NCBI GenBank assembly: GCA_950097015.1
Contig: CATNEN010000038.1
Location: forward strand, 21,948,001-22,012,000
DNA from: Macrostomum hystrix
Lineage: Eukaryota; Platyhelminthes; Macrostomidae
Direction of reading: 5' to 3'
DNA: 64,000 bases
Below are positions 11,222 to 22,080 of the stretch, one piece after another; the stretch's first letter is position 1, and each line of letters begins with the position of its first letter. The notes under the pieces are model-generated. The model was not told the DNA's origin and did not search any database. It saw nothing but the letters and a program-made list of their open reading frames with translations. A program made the position numbers and the translations under genes.

Positions 11222-11510
11222 TTTTTAAATATAAAATATAATTTATGATTGAGCTGCTTGATGAGTTTTGTTTTTATGCAAACATTTAAAAACACTTTTG
11301 GGAAAATCTAGGCTAGAATCTATTACATTCATTGTCAGCGCAGGTGGAGTGAGAGTTGGAGTGGGAGAAAGAGTGAGAGGAAGAGTGAAAGGTAGAGTGA
11401 AAGTTAGAGGTAGGTAAGTATAAAATATTAGTTATAAGTGAGCTGCTTGATTAGTTTTGTTTTTAAATTAACATTTGAAAACACATTTGGGGGAATCTAG
11501 GTTGAAAACT
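11222..11510. repeat. About 95-bp imperfect direct repeats around a small array
   Basis: The text around GAGCTGCTTGATGAGTTTTG (from about 11,222) returns from about 11,420 as GAGCTGCTTGATTAGTTTTG with similar flanks. The intervening 11,340-11,415 is a small GAGTGAGAG-type array. The arrangement repeats the one at 4651-6684. Confidence 0.85.
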
Positions 11511-11539
11511 TGAACATGACACTCGAAGTCCAGTACGCA

Positions 11540-14500
11540 GACCTAATCCCCTCTCAGTTCCTCACCCTGATCCCCTTACAGTTCCTCACCTTAATTCCCT
11601 CTCTGTTCCTCACCCTGATCCCCTCTCTGTTCCTCACCCTAATCCCCTCTCAGTTCCTCTCTCTGATCCCCTCTCTGTTCCTCTCCCTGATCCCCTCTCT
11701 GTTCCTCACCCTAATCCCCTCTCAGGTCCTCTCTCTGATCCCCTCTCAGTTCCTCACCCTAATCCCCTCTCTGTTCCTCACCCTGATCCCCTCTCAGTTC
11801 CTCACGCTAATTCCCTCTCAGTTCCTCACCCTAATCCCCTCTCAGTTCCTCTCTCTGATCCCCTCTAAGTTTCTCACCCTAATCCCCTCTCTGTTCCTCA
11901 CCCTAATCCCCTCTCAGTTCCTCTCTCTGATCCCCTCTCAGTTCCTCACCCTAATCCCCTCTCAGTTCCTGACCCTAATCCCCTCTCTGTTCCTCTCTCT
12001 GATCCCCTCTCTGTTCCTCTCCCTGATCCCCTCTAAGTTCCTCACCCTAATCCCCTCTCAGTTCCTCTCTCTGATCCCCTCTCAGTTCCTCACCCTAATC
12101 CCCTCTCTGTTCCTCACCCTAATCCTCTCTCAGTTCCTCACCCTGATCCCCTCTCAGTTCCTCACCTTAATTCCCTCTCTGTTCCTCACCCTGATCCCCT
12201 CTCAGTTACTCACCCTAATCCGCTCTCTGTTCCTCACCCTAATCCCCTCTCAGTTCCTCACCTTAATTCCCTCTCAGTTCCTCACCCTAATCCCCTCTCT
12301 GTTCCTCTCCCTGATCCCCTCTCTGTTCCTCACCCTAATCCCCTCTCAGTTCCTCACCCTGATCCCCTCTCAGTTCCTCACGCTAATTCCCTCTCTGTTC
12401 CTCACCCTAATCCCCTCTCAGTTCTTCTCTCTCTGATCCCCTCTCAGTTCCTCACCCTAATCCCCTCTCAGTTCCTGACCCTAATCCCCTCTCTGTTCCT
12501 CTTTCTGATCCCCTCTCTGTTCCTCTCCCTGATCCCCTCTAAGTTCCTCACCCTAATCCCCTCTCAGTTCCTCTCTCTGATCCCCTCTCAGTTCCTCACC
12601 CTAATCCCCTCTCTGTTCCTCACCCTAATCCTCTCTCAGTTCCTCACCCTGATCCCCTCTCAGTTCCTCACCCTAATCCCCTCTCTGTTCCTCACCTTAA
12701 TTCCCTCTCTGTTCCTCACCCTGATCCCCTCTCAGTTACTCACCCTAATCCCCTCTCTGTTCCTCACCCTAATCCCCTCTCAGTTCCTCACCTTAATTCC
12801 CTCTCAGTTCCTCACCCTAATCCCCTCTCCGTTCCTCTCCCTGATCCCCTCTCTGTTCCTCACCCTAATCCCCTCTCAGTTCCTCTCTCTGATCCCCTCT
12901 CAGTTCCTCACCCTAATCCCCTCTCTGTTCCTCACCCTAATCCTCTCTCAGTTCCTCACCCTGATCCCCTCACAGTTCCTCACCTTAATTCCCTCTCAGT
13001 TCCTGACCCTAATCCCCTCTCTGTTCCTCTCTCTGATCCCCTCTAAGTTCCTCACCCTAATCCCCTCTCTGTTCCTCACCCTAATTCCCTCACAGTTCCT
13101 CACCTTAATTCCCTCTGAGTTCCTGACCCTAATCCCCTCTCTGTTCCTCTCTCTGATCCCCTCTCTGTTCCTCTCTCTGATCCCCTCTCAGTTCCTCACC
13201 CTAATCCCCTCTCTGTTCCTCACCCTAATCCTCTCTCAGTTCCTCACCCTGATCCCCTCTCAGTTCCTCACCTTAATTCCCTCTCTGTTCCTCACCCTGA
13301 TCCCCTCTCAGTTCCTCACCCTAATCCCCTCTCTGTTCCTCACCCTAATCCCCTCTCTGTTCCTCTCTCTGATCCCCTCTCTGTTCCTCTCCCTGATCCC
13401 CTCTCTGTTCCTCACCCTAATCCCCTCTCAGGTCCTCTCTCTGATCCCCTCTCAGTTCCTCACCCTAATCCCCTCTCTGTTCCTCACCCTGATCCCCTCT
13501 CAGTTCCTCACGCTAATTCCCTCTCAGTTCCTCACCCTAATCCCCTCTCAGTTCCTCTCTCTGATCCCCTCTAAGTTCCTCACCCTAATCCCCTCTCTGT
13601 TCCTCACCCTAATCCCCTCTCAGTTCCTCTCTCTGATCCCCTCTCAGTTCCTCACCCTAATCCCCTCTCAGTTCCTGACCCTAATCCCCTCTCTGTTCCT
13701 CTCTCTGATCCCCTCTCTGTTCCTCTCCCTGATCCCCTCTCTGTTCCTCACCCTAATCCCCTCTCAGGTCCTCTCTCTGATCCCCTCTCAGTTCCTCACC
13801 CTAATCCCCTCTCTGTTCCTCACCCTGATCCCCTCTCAGTTCCTCACGCTAATTCCCTCTCAGTTCCTCACCCTAATCCCCTCTCAGTTCCTCTCTCTGA
13901 TCCCCTCTCAGTTCCTCACCCTAATCCCCTCTCTGTTCCTCACCCTAATCCCCTCTCTGTTCCTCTCTCTGATCCCCTCTCTGTTCCTCTCTCTGATCCC
14001 CTCTCAGTTCCTCACCCTAATCCCCTCTCTGTTCCTCACCCTAATCCTCTCTCAGTTCCTCACCCTGATCCCCTCTCAGTTCCTCACCTTAATTCCCTCT
14101 CTGTTCCTCACCCTGATCCCCTCTCAGTTCCTCACCCTAATCCCCTCTCTGTTCCTCACCCTAATCCCCTCTCTGTTCCTCTCTCTGATCCCCTCTCTGT
14201 TCCTCTCCCTGATCCCCTCTCTGTTCCTCACCCTAATCCCCTCTCAGGTCCTCTCTCTGATCCCCTCTCAGTTCCTCACCCTAATCCCCTCTCTGTTCCT
14301 CACCCTGATCCCCTCTCAGTTCCTCACGCTAATTCCCTCTCAGTTCCTCACCCTAATCCCCTCTCAGTTCCTCTCTCTGATCCCCTCTAAGTTCCTCACC
14401 CTAATCCCCTCTCTGTTCCTCACCCTAATCCCCTCTCAGTTCCTCTCTCTGATCCCCTCTCAGTTCCTCACCCTAATCCCCTCTCAGTTCCTGACCCTAA

Positions 14501-16212
14501 TCCCCTCTCTGTTCCTCTCTCTGATCCCCTCTCTGTTCCTCTCCCTGATCCCCTCTCTGTTCCTCACCCTAATCCCCTCTCAGGTCCTCTCTCTGATCCC
14601 CTCTCAGTTCCTCACCCTAATCCCCTCTCTGTTCCTCACCCTGATCCCCTCTCAGTTCCTCACGCTAATTCCCTCTCAGTTCCTCACCCTAATCCCCTCT
14701 CAGTTCCTCTCTCTGATCCCCTCTAAGTTCCTCACCCTAATCCCCTCTCTGTTCCTCACCCTAATCCCCTCTCAGTTCCTCTCTCTGATCCCCTCTCAGT
14801 TCCTCACCCTAATCCCCTCTCAGTTCCTGACCCTAATCCCCTCTCTGTTCCTCTCCCTGATCCCCTCTAAGTTCCTCACCCTAATCCCCTCTCAGTTCCT
14901 CTCTCTGATCCCCTCTCAGTTCCTCACCCTAATCCCCTCTCTGTTCCTCACCCTAATCCTCTCTCAGTTCCTCACCCTGATCCCCTCTCAGTTCCTCACC
15001 TTAATTCCCTCTCTGTTCCTCACCCTGATCCCCTCTCAGTTACTCACCCTAATCCCCTCTCTGTTCCTCACCCTAATCCCCTCTCAGTTCCTCACCTTAA
15101 TTCCCTCTCAGTTCCTCACCCTAATCCCCTCTCTGTTCCTCTCCATGATCCCCTCTCTGTTCCTCACACTAATCCCCTCTCAGTTCCTCTCTCTGATCCC
15201 CTCTCAGTTCCTCACCCTAATCCCCTCTCTGTTCCTCACCCTAATCCTCTCTCAGTTCCTCACCCTGATCCCCTCACAGTTCCTCACCTGAATTCCCTCT
15301 CAGTTCCTGACCCTAATCCCCTCTCTGTTCCTCTCTCTGATCCCCTCTAAGTTCCTCACCCTAATCCCCTCTCTGTTCCTCACCCTAATTCCCTCACAGT
15401 TCCTCACCTTAATTCCCTCTGAGTTCCTGACCCTAATCCCCTCTCTGTTCCTCTCTCTGATCCCCTCTCTGTTCCTCTCTCTGATCCCCTCTCAGTTCCT
15501 CACCCTAATCCCCTCTCTGTTCCTCACCCTAATCCTCTCTCAGTTCCTCACCCTAATCCCCTCTTAGTTCCTGACCTTAATTTCCTCTCAGTTCCTCACC
15601 CTGATCCCCTCTCTGTTCTTCACCCTGATCCCCTCTCAGTTCCTCACCTTAATTCCCTCTCAGTTCCTCACCCTAATCCCCTCTCTGTTCCTCTCCCTGA
15701 TCCCCTCTCAGTTCCTCACCCTAATCCCCTCTAAGTTCCTCACCCTAATCCCCTCTCTGTTCCTCACCCTAATTCCCTCTCAGGTCCTCTCTCTGATCCC
15801 CTCTCAGTTCCTCACCCTAATCCCCTCTCTGTTCCTCTCTCTGATCCCCTCTCTGTTCCTCTCTCTGATCCCCTCTCAGTTCATCACCCTAATCCCCTCT
15901 CTGTTCCTCACCCTAATCCTCTCTCAGTTCCTCACCCTGATCCCCTCTCAGTTCCTCACCTTAATTCCCTCTCTGTTCCTCACCCTAATCCCCTCTCTGT
16001 TCCTCTCCCTGATCCCCTCTCTGTTCCTCACCCTAATCCCCTCTCAGGTCCTCTCTCTGATCCCCTCTCAGTTCCTCACCCTAATCCCCTCTCTGTTCCT
16101 CACCCTGATCCCCTCTCAGTTCCTCACGCTAATTCCCTCTCAGTTCCTCACCCTAATCCCCTCTCAGTTCCTGACCCTAATCCCCTCTCTGTTCCTCTCT
16201 CTGATCCCCTCT
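11540..16212. repeat. 4.7-kb, 24-bp minisatellite with higher-order structure
   Basis: About 195 copies of a 24-bp unit containing CTCACCCTAATCCCCTCT. Variants (CAG/CTG/AAG TTC, CACC/TCTC, CTAAT/CTGAT) recur in blocks: the marker GGTCCTCTCTCTGATC occurs at 11,725, 13,431, 13,767, 14,247, 14,583, 15,783 and 16,047. From 13,431 the spacings are 336, 480, 336, 1200 and 264, all multiples of 24. A 2-bp insertion near 12,424 breaks the 8-residue open frame that otherwise runs through the repeat. Each minus-strand unit carries GGGG-ATTA-GGG. Confidence 0.97.
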
Positions 16213-16600
16213 AATGCTCCCCTCTATGCCGCATAAATCGAGCGGCATAAATCGAGCGGCAACCAATGAGAATTCGACTTAAAGTGAGTGCTCTATGGTC
16301 CTCCTTCTAATTGGTTGCTGGGTTGGACATAGTTTAATTCGATTCATTCTATTCTTCGTTTGAATAATTGATTAATTGTTAAGGGGATGAATAGGGAGAA
16401 TTGGGTGATATTGGGTTAGACTGCATGAGATTTAGTGAGATTGAGGGACATTGGATTGTTATGGGAGAGAAAGGGTGAGATTGGGTTAGATTGAGTGAGA
16501 TGGGGTTAGATTGAGTGAGATTAAGTGAGATTGGGTGAGATAGAGTGATGTTGAGTGAGATGGGTGAGGTGGCGTTAGGTGAGGTGGCAAACAAAGCGTT
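16213..16600. repeat. Degenerate TTAGATTGAGTGAGA array and flanks
   Basis: 16,380-16,580 holds loose repeats of GGGTTAGATTGAGTGAGAT; 16,229-16,262 holds two copies of GGCATAAATCGAGC. No gene seen. Confidence 0.7.
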
Positions 16601-17600
16601 TCTTTAGGGTAGCATATAGATAGCTTACATTGTAACTTTGCTAGCTGTCTAAAGCGGATACATGCACCCACAATATTTTTTCCAACAACTATAAGCAACA
16701 AAGCGGAAGCGGCCAAGAGTAATATTAACTGCTTCCTCTTAGAGGCTGTGCCAGACACTGGGACCATGAAGTTTGATAGCCGAAATACAACTGAATCCCT
16801 AAAGGTAAATCTATGATTCAAGACAGTGACTGGTAGTTCTATGGGAGACAGTGGGTATCTCGTAGATTTTCTAGGTAGCTAGCTTATAGCTAGAAAGACA
16901 GTTACTATAGCAACACTTTATTGCGGAGACTGGCTAGATTGTCTAGCTATGGGATACGCTGTCTAGATTGATTGTTCACGGGAGACAAGCTAATCGCAAA
17001 CTCATTTATTCTTACCAGCCCGTCGATGACCTGAGCGGTCAGCCAAGACTCAATCTACGGCCATGAGCTTCTGCTGCAGTTTCATGATGCTCGAACTTCT
17101 GGGAAGCAGTCTTAGAATCGACACAAATATCAATGTCATCCGCAGCTTCCGTTTGTAAAAGTACATTTCCGCAGCTTCCAAAATCTGTAAAGCGATAGGT
17201 GTCCAGACTAAATAAACACAGCAGTGATAAGAAAAACCAGAGTCCAGACTAGACAAACAAAGCGTTTCTTAGAGTAGCATATAGATAGCTAGCTTATTGT
17301 AACTTGGCTAGTTGTCAATAACTGAGACACCCACCATAATTGTTTCTCTGTAACTTTTTCTCTGTTTCCTCTTTCCTCCTTCTCGCCTTAGAAGCCGTGC
17401 CAAATAATCGGGCCATGAACTTTGATCGCGGAAACGGAAATGCAACTGAATCCGGAGAGGTAAAACTATAAATCGAGAAAGTGGCTGGTTGTTCTATGGG
17501 AGACAGTGGGTAGCTACTACGAGTAGATCAAAATCTTGTAGATTTTCTAGATAGTTAACTATAGCTAGAAAAGACAGTAGCTAACTATAGCTATAGCTGA
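16590..17600 (-). repeat. Duplicated segment with exon-like stretches
   Basis: Two diverged copies, about 16,590-16,900 and 17,252-17,590, share AAACAAAGCGTTTCTT, AGCATATAGATAGCT, GGCTGT/GCCGTGCCA and GGGAGACAGTGGGTA. On the minus strand both contain GGATTCAGTTG followed by an open stretch encoding DSVVFRLSNFMVP...GTASK (left) or DSVAFPFPRSKFMAR...GTASK (right). The left copy continues into a hydrophobic segment, LILLLAASALLLIVVG. A third open stretch lies between them (17,256-17,050, TPIALQILEAAEMYFYKRK). They could be duplicated exons of an unknown membrane protein or a duplicated transposon piece. Confidence 0.35.
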
Positions 17601-17680
17601 TCTCTTTCTGACTTGCTCATGCCATTTTAAAGAACTGACTTACCTGTATTACGTATTACGTATTATGACTTACGTATTAA

Positions 17681-18876
17681 CCTGGAAAGTCAGCTAGAAA
17701 ATTTTATCTTGACTCTGACTATGTCAGCAGTATATGGCTGTCGTCGGTGTCCCAATAGATTTGAGCACACTTTATCGAGTGGGATTCAATTGAAAATCAA
17801 TCTAGAAATGATTTCCTACACGACTGAGTTGGTTTCATGATTTCAAATGATTTCCACTCGAACTTATTAACCTGGAAAGTCAGCTAGAAAATTTTATCTT
17901 GACTCTGACTATGTCAGCAGTATATGGCTGTCATCGGTGTCCCAATAGATTTGAGCACACTTTATCGAGTGGGATTCAATTGAAAATCAATCTAGAAATG
18001 ATTTCCTACACGACTGAGTTGGTTTCATGATTTCAAATGATTTCCACTCGAACTTATTAACCTGGAAAGTCACCTAGAAAATTTTATCTTGACTCTGACT
18101 ATGTCAGCAGTATATGGCTGTCATCGGTGTCCCAATAGATTTGAGCACACTTTATCGAGTGGGATTCAATTGAAAATCAATCTAGAAATGATTTCCTACA
18201 CGACTGAGTTGGTTTCATGATTTCAAATGATTTCCACTCGAACTTATTAACCTGGAAAGTCAGCTAGAAAATTTTATCTTGACTCTGACTATGTCAGCAG
18301 TATATGGCTGTCATCGGTGTCCCAATAGATTTGAGCACACTTTATCGAGTGGGATTCAATTGAAAATCAATCTAGAAATGATTTCCTACACGACTGAGTT
18401 GGTTTCATGATTTCAAATGATTTCCACTCGAACTTATTAACCTGGAAAGTCACCTAGAAAATTTTATCTTGACTCTGACTATGTCAGCAGTATATGGCTG
18501 TCATCGGTGTCCCAATAGATTTGAGCACACTTTATCGAGTGGGATTCAATTGAAAATCAATCTAGAAATGATTTCCTACACGACTGAGTTGGTTTCATGA
18601 TTTCAAATGATTTCCACTCGAACTTATTAACCTGGAAAGTCAAAGCTTAAAAAATACAGCGCAGCCTACTAACAGTAGACTTTGAGGATATGCCCCGAAT
18701 TTAATTTACCCTTCTCACCCACCTCCCACCGGCGTGAATCCCACCGGTTTGGCTATACGCCCCGCCGGCGGGGCGCTTGGCCAAACTATACGCCCCCCCG
18801 CCGGTCACTGGTGGGAGGGCGCATAGCGGGGCGTACAGAGGGGCGCTAGCGCCCAACCCGCCGGTGTCCCACCGGG
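17681..18876 (-). mobile_element. GC-hairpin head plus five 190-bp satellite units, inverted copy
   Basis: CCTGGAAAGTCA starts at 17,681, 17,871, 18,061, 18,251, 18,441 and 18,631, giving five satellite units of exactly 190 bp. They are followed by the spacer (18,640-18,700) and GC-rich head, ending at CCACCGGG (18,876). The orientation is opposite to 3122-3671. The head again has CGCCCCGCC/GGCGGGGCG and adds GGGCGCTAGCGCCC, absent from the left copy. Units differ by few bases (cagctag/cacctag, gtcgtc/gtcatc), so amplification is recent. Confidence 0.85.
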
Positions 18877-19160
18877 AAACGACTGCCCGCCAAACCGTAG
18901 GCTGACTCGCTGACTGGCAGATGGGAATTTCTGCTATAGGAATATCGAGATTCTCAAAATGTTTGGTTCATTAGAATGCTTATATTTTAACTGAATATTG
19001 TGTGTCTAAACTGTTTTATCTTGTGAGCTTAAATGAAATTTAAGGAAGATGAAAATCGTCATTTTTTAGACAATTCGCAAAGTTTTGCTGCAGAAATTCG
19101 AAAAGCTTATTAGTTCATTCGATAGGTAATCATGCTTTCTACAAGTTAGGCTGCTTTTCG
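18877..19160. other. Unique sequence, nothing recognised
   Basis: AT-rich spacer without coding or RNA signature. Confidence 0.4.
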
Positions 19161-19792
19161 CTCTCATCTCTCCCGTGTCTCATCTTCCCCTGTGTCGTCT
19201 CTCCCGTGTCTCATCTCTCCCGTGTCTCATCTTCCCCTGTGTCGTCTCTCCCGTGTCTCGTCTCTCCCGTGTCTCATCTTCCCCTGTGTCGTCTCTCCAG
19301 TGTCTCACCTTCCCCTGTGTCGTCTCTCCCATGTCTCGTCTCTCCCGTGTGTCGTCTCTCCCGTGTCTCATCTCTCCCGTGTCTCGTCTCTCCCGTGTCT
19401 CATCTCTCCCGTGTCTCATCTCTCCCGTGTCTCATCTTCCCCTATGTCGTCTCTCCCGTGTCTCATCTCTCCCGTGTCTCATCTTCCCCTGTGTCGTCTC
19501 TCCCGTGTCTCGTCTCTCCCGTGTCTCATCTTCCCCTGTGTCGTCTCTCCCGTGTCTCATCTCTCCCGTGTCTCGTCTCTCCCGTGTGTCGTCTCTCCCG
19601 TGTCTCATCTCTCCCGTGTCTCGTCTCTCCCGTATCTCATCTCTCCCGTGTCTCATCTCTCCCGTGTCTCATCTTCCCCTGTGTCGTCTCTCCCATGTCT
19701 CGTCTCTCCCGTGTCTCATCTCTCCCGTGTCTCATCTTCCCCTGTGTCGTCTCTCCCGTGTCTCGTCTCTCACGTGTCTCATCTTACTGTCC
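19161..19792. repeat. 16-bp minisatellite, about 39 units
   Basis: Units are TCTCCCGTGTCTCATC with TTCCCCTGTGTCG variants. All plus frames and several minus frames stay open because the unit lacks stops. The unit differs by one base from the array at 40,500. Confidence 0.95.
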
Positions 19793-20045
19793 TAATATTC
19801 AAGTTCGCGTTTCAAGTTTCAAGTTTAATTCAAGTTATTCTAGTTTCAAGTTCTCGTTTATATTTATTGTTTTGATAACACGGTTAAAGGACAAATATGA
19901 GTATGTGTAAAAGTACATCCTTGTTATCGTCCAGCAAAACATTGTCCGCTCCACTATATATTTATACCGATTATATAGATTTTTTAGACATGAGTTTACA
20001 ACATGAGGGCAAAGATACAAATTTCCAAAGCTAGTTCCCCAGTGA

Positions 20046-20195
20046 GCTCCGCGAACGCCAACAACACACAGGCCACGCGCGAAGCGCGTGGCCTGTGTGC
20101 TGTTGGGGTGAGCGGAGCGAGCGCGAAGGCACGAAGTGCCAAGCACGAGGAACAAACAGCCAGCCAATGCGCGAAGCGCATTGGGTGGCCTGGCT
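20046..20195. other. Three consecutive GAA-triloop hairpins
   Basis: Hairpin 1 (20,046-20,118) has outer stem GCTCCGC/GCGGAGC, middle CCAACA/TGTTGG and an inner 16-bp stem ending CGCGC-GAA-GCGCG. Hairpin 2 (20,128-20,140) is GGCAC-GAA-GTGCC. Hairpin 3 (20,158-20,195) has outer AGCCAG/CTGGCT and inner CCAATGCGC-GAA-GCGCATTGG. The cores of 1 and 3 contain GCGAAGC, known biochemically as an exceptionally stable DNA mini-hairpin. The third ends 8 bp before the left edge of the tandem Helitron. Confidence 0.9.
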
Positions 20196-20202
20196 TGTGA
20201 CG

Positions 20203-21628
20203 AGTTAATAAGTTAAGACGTGTGCAGAAGAAAAATTTGAAAAATGCTCTCACTAAAAATGCTGTAACTTCGAAACCACTGCACCTAACTCGACAAATGG
20301 GGTATCATTTTAAAGAGAAGATTCTGCTCTTTCGTGTGAATATAATTTTGTAATGGTAGAGCCTACTATTGTAGCACAGTAAGACAGTGAACAAATCGTT
20401 TCGTTTTTTTGCACCCACAAAAGTGCATTTCCTCATGCACTTGAAGAGTTTGAGAGGAAATGTCTGAGGGTTATATGTGCGCCTGTCTAAGTCACATGAT
20501 AATATCGGGTTACTTTTTTTAATTGGTTCAAAAAGTTGGCACTTTGGTGACAAAACGTGCAAAAGAAGAAAGTGTGCACTTTTCGTTTTTTCGAAGTTGT
20601 GCTGGAACCAAAGAAGCTAGAATGATGCACTATGCGTCAATCGATGCGAAATTCGAAGTTGCATAAGTGTGTAAAGTTTCAAATCTTAATCTTCTTGCAT
20701 GCCGAAGTTATTTAAGGAATACTGAAAATCCCGTTCTCAAACTGCTTTCCGAAAAAGTGCTCATTATAATTTATGGAATGTGCTAGAGACAAGCGAATGC
20801 CATCATTTGTTTCCTAACTTACTGTAGTTTAATGGTATGCAAGGAGTTTTTTCTATACGGAGTGGATCCCTGTGAAAATTGCTGTCGAAGTTGAAAAAGT
20901 AACTTTTTTCTTCAGCTCTGTATTTTTGGCAAGTCATTTCGCCGATTAACTATCACTGTGATAGTTAGAAGTCAGAGTCAGAACCCAAGGCCAACACAGC
21001 CAAACCATAGGCAGGCTGCCTGCCTTTCCTTCCTAACCTATCCCTCCCGGGGTATCCCATCGTTCCTTCCTTCCTTCGCTTCGCATGAATCTCGGATGTA
21101 CATTGACACTCACTAATGTACACATTACTTCCGAGCGAGACAAACAGTCTACACCCCTTTCCGCCAGCCGCCACTCAGTAAGCAAATGCCCTTCCCTTGT
21201 GTGGTATTGGAGAAGCCAGCCCTGCAATGCGATAGGATGCAGAGGATTGGTTGGCGTTGGCGGAAGGTGGGGCCTTGGACTGTGGGGTGCGTGCACAGAC
21301 GGAGAAGAGAAGGAGAAAGAGATTCACCCTGGACTGTACACTGAACACTGTTGCAAGAAGGGATTGGGGAAGAAGGGACAGACAGTGCGTCCTTTCCAAG
21401 AGGTGGATGGGTTCAGTCGACTGGGATGAAACGATTCAGGCTTTCTCAGGCTTTGTTTCAAGATGCCATTTTAATTGTAGCGTAGAGCGCATCATATCTT
21501 CGTCTCTGACTATTAATTAACATACGTGCTTAATATTTTCCATTCTTTGTTTTCGAAGATCTACAGTAATCAGTAGATGTAGACCTATTCAGGGCAGGTA
21601 ACTGCCATGCACTGCCAGTGCCATACTG
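20203..21628 (+). other. Helitron 5' leader (non-coding)
   Basis: No convincing gene. It holds the 21-base palindrome at 20,947-20,967 and short incidental open frames. The leader presumably carries the 5' terminus and promoter; the 5' end sequence is not the TC type of canonical Helitrons. Confidence 0.6.
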
Positions 21629-22080
21629 ATGGCAACTGACAGTGCCACTGCCACTGTATCAGCAAGTCCCAGTGCGACTCTGATGGCAACTGACAGTGCC
21701 ACTGCCACTGTATCTGCAAGTCCCAGTGCGACTCTGATGGCAACTGACAGTGCCACTGTATCTGCAAGTCCCAGTGCGACTCTGATGGCAACTGACAGTG
21801 CCACTGTATCTGCAAGTCCCAGTGCGACTCTGATGGCAACTGACAGTGCCACTGTATCTGCAAGTCCCAGTGCGACTCTGATGGCAACTGACAGTGCCAC
21901 TGCCACTGTATCTGCAAGTCCCAGTGCGACTCTGATGGCAACTGACAGTGCCACTGTATCTGCAAGTCCCAGTGCGACTCTGATGGCAACTGACAGTGCC
22001 ACTGTATCTGCAAGTCCCAGTGCGACTCTGATGGCAACTGACAGTGCCACTGCATCTGCAAGTCCCAGTTCGACCCTGGT
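21629..22080 (+). repeat. 54/48-bp coding repeats, copy 1
   Basis: Nine in-frame units, three longer by an ACTGCC hexamer. They encode a low-complexity S/T/A/P-rich N-terminus resembling a mucin-like linker. The same array recurs unchanged at 27,425-27,876. Confidence 0.95.

Noticed and set aside
11510-12436. 308-residue plus-strand frame of 8-residue repeats
   Set aside because: Direct product of the 24-bp minisatellite; it stops at a 2-bp insertion while the array continues for almost 4 kb.
19175-19910. Overlapping open frames in the 16-bp array
   Set aside because: Several frames on both strands are open at once, a repeat artefact.
20305-21520. Small open frames in the Helitron leader, duplicated at +5,796
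   Set aside because: Short, on both strands, without motifs; their duplication only reflects the tandem element.
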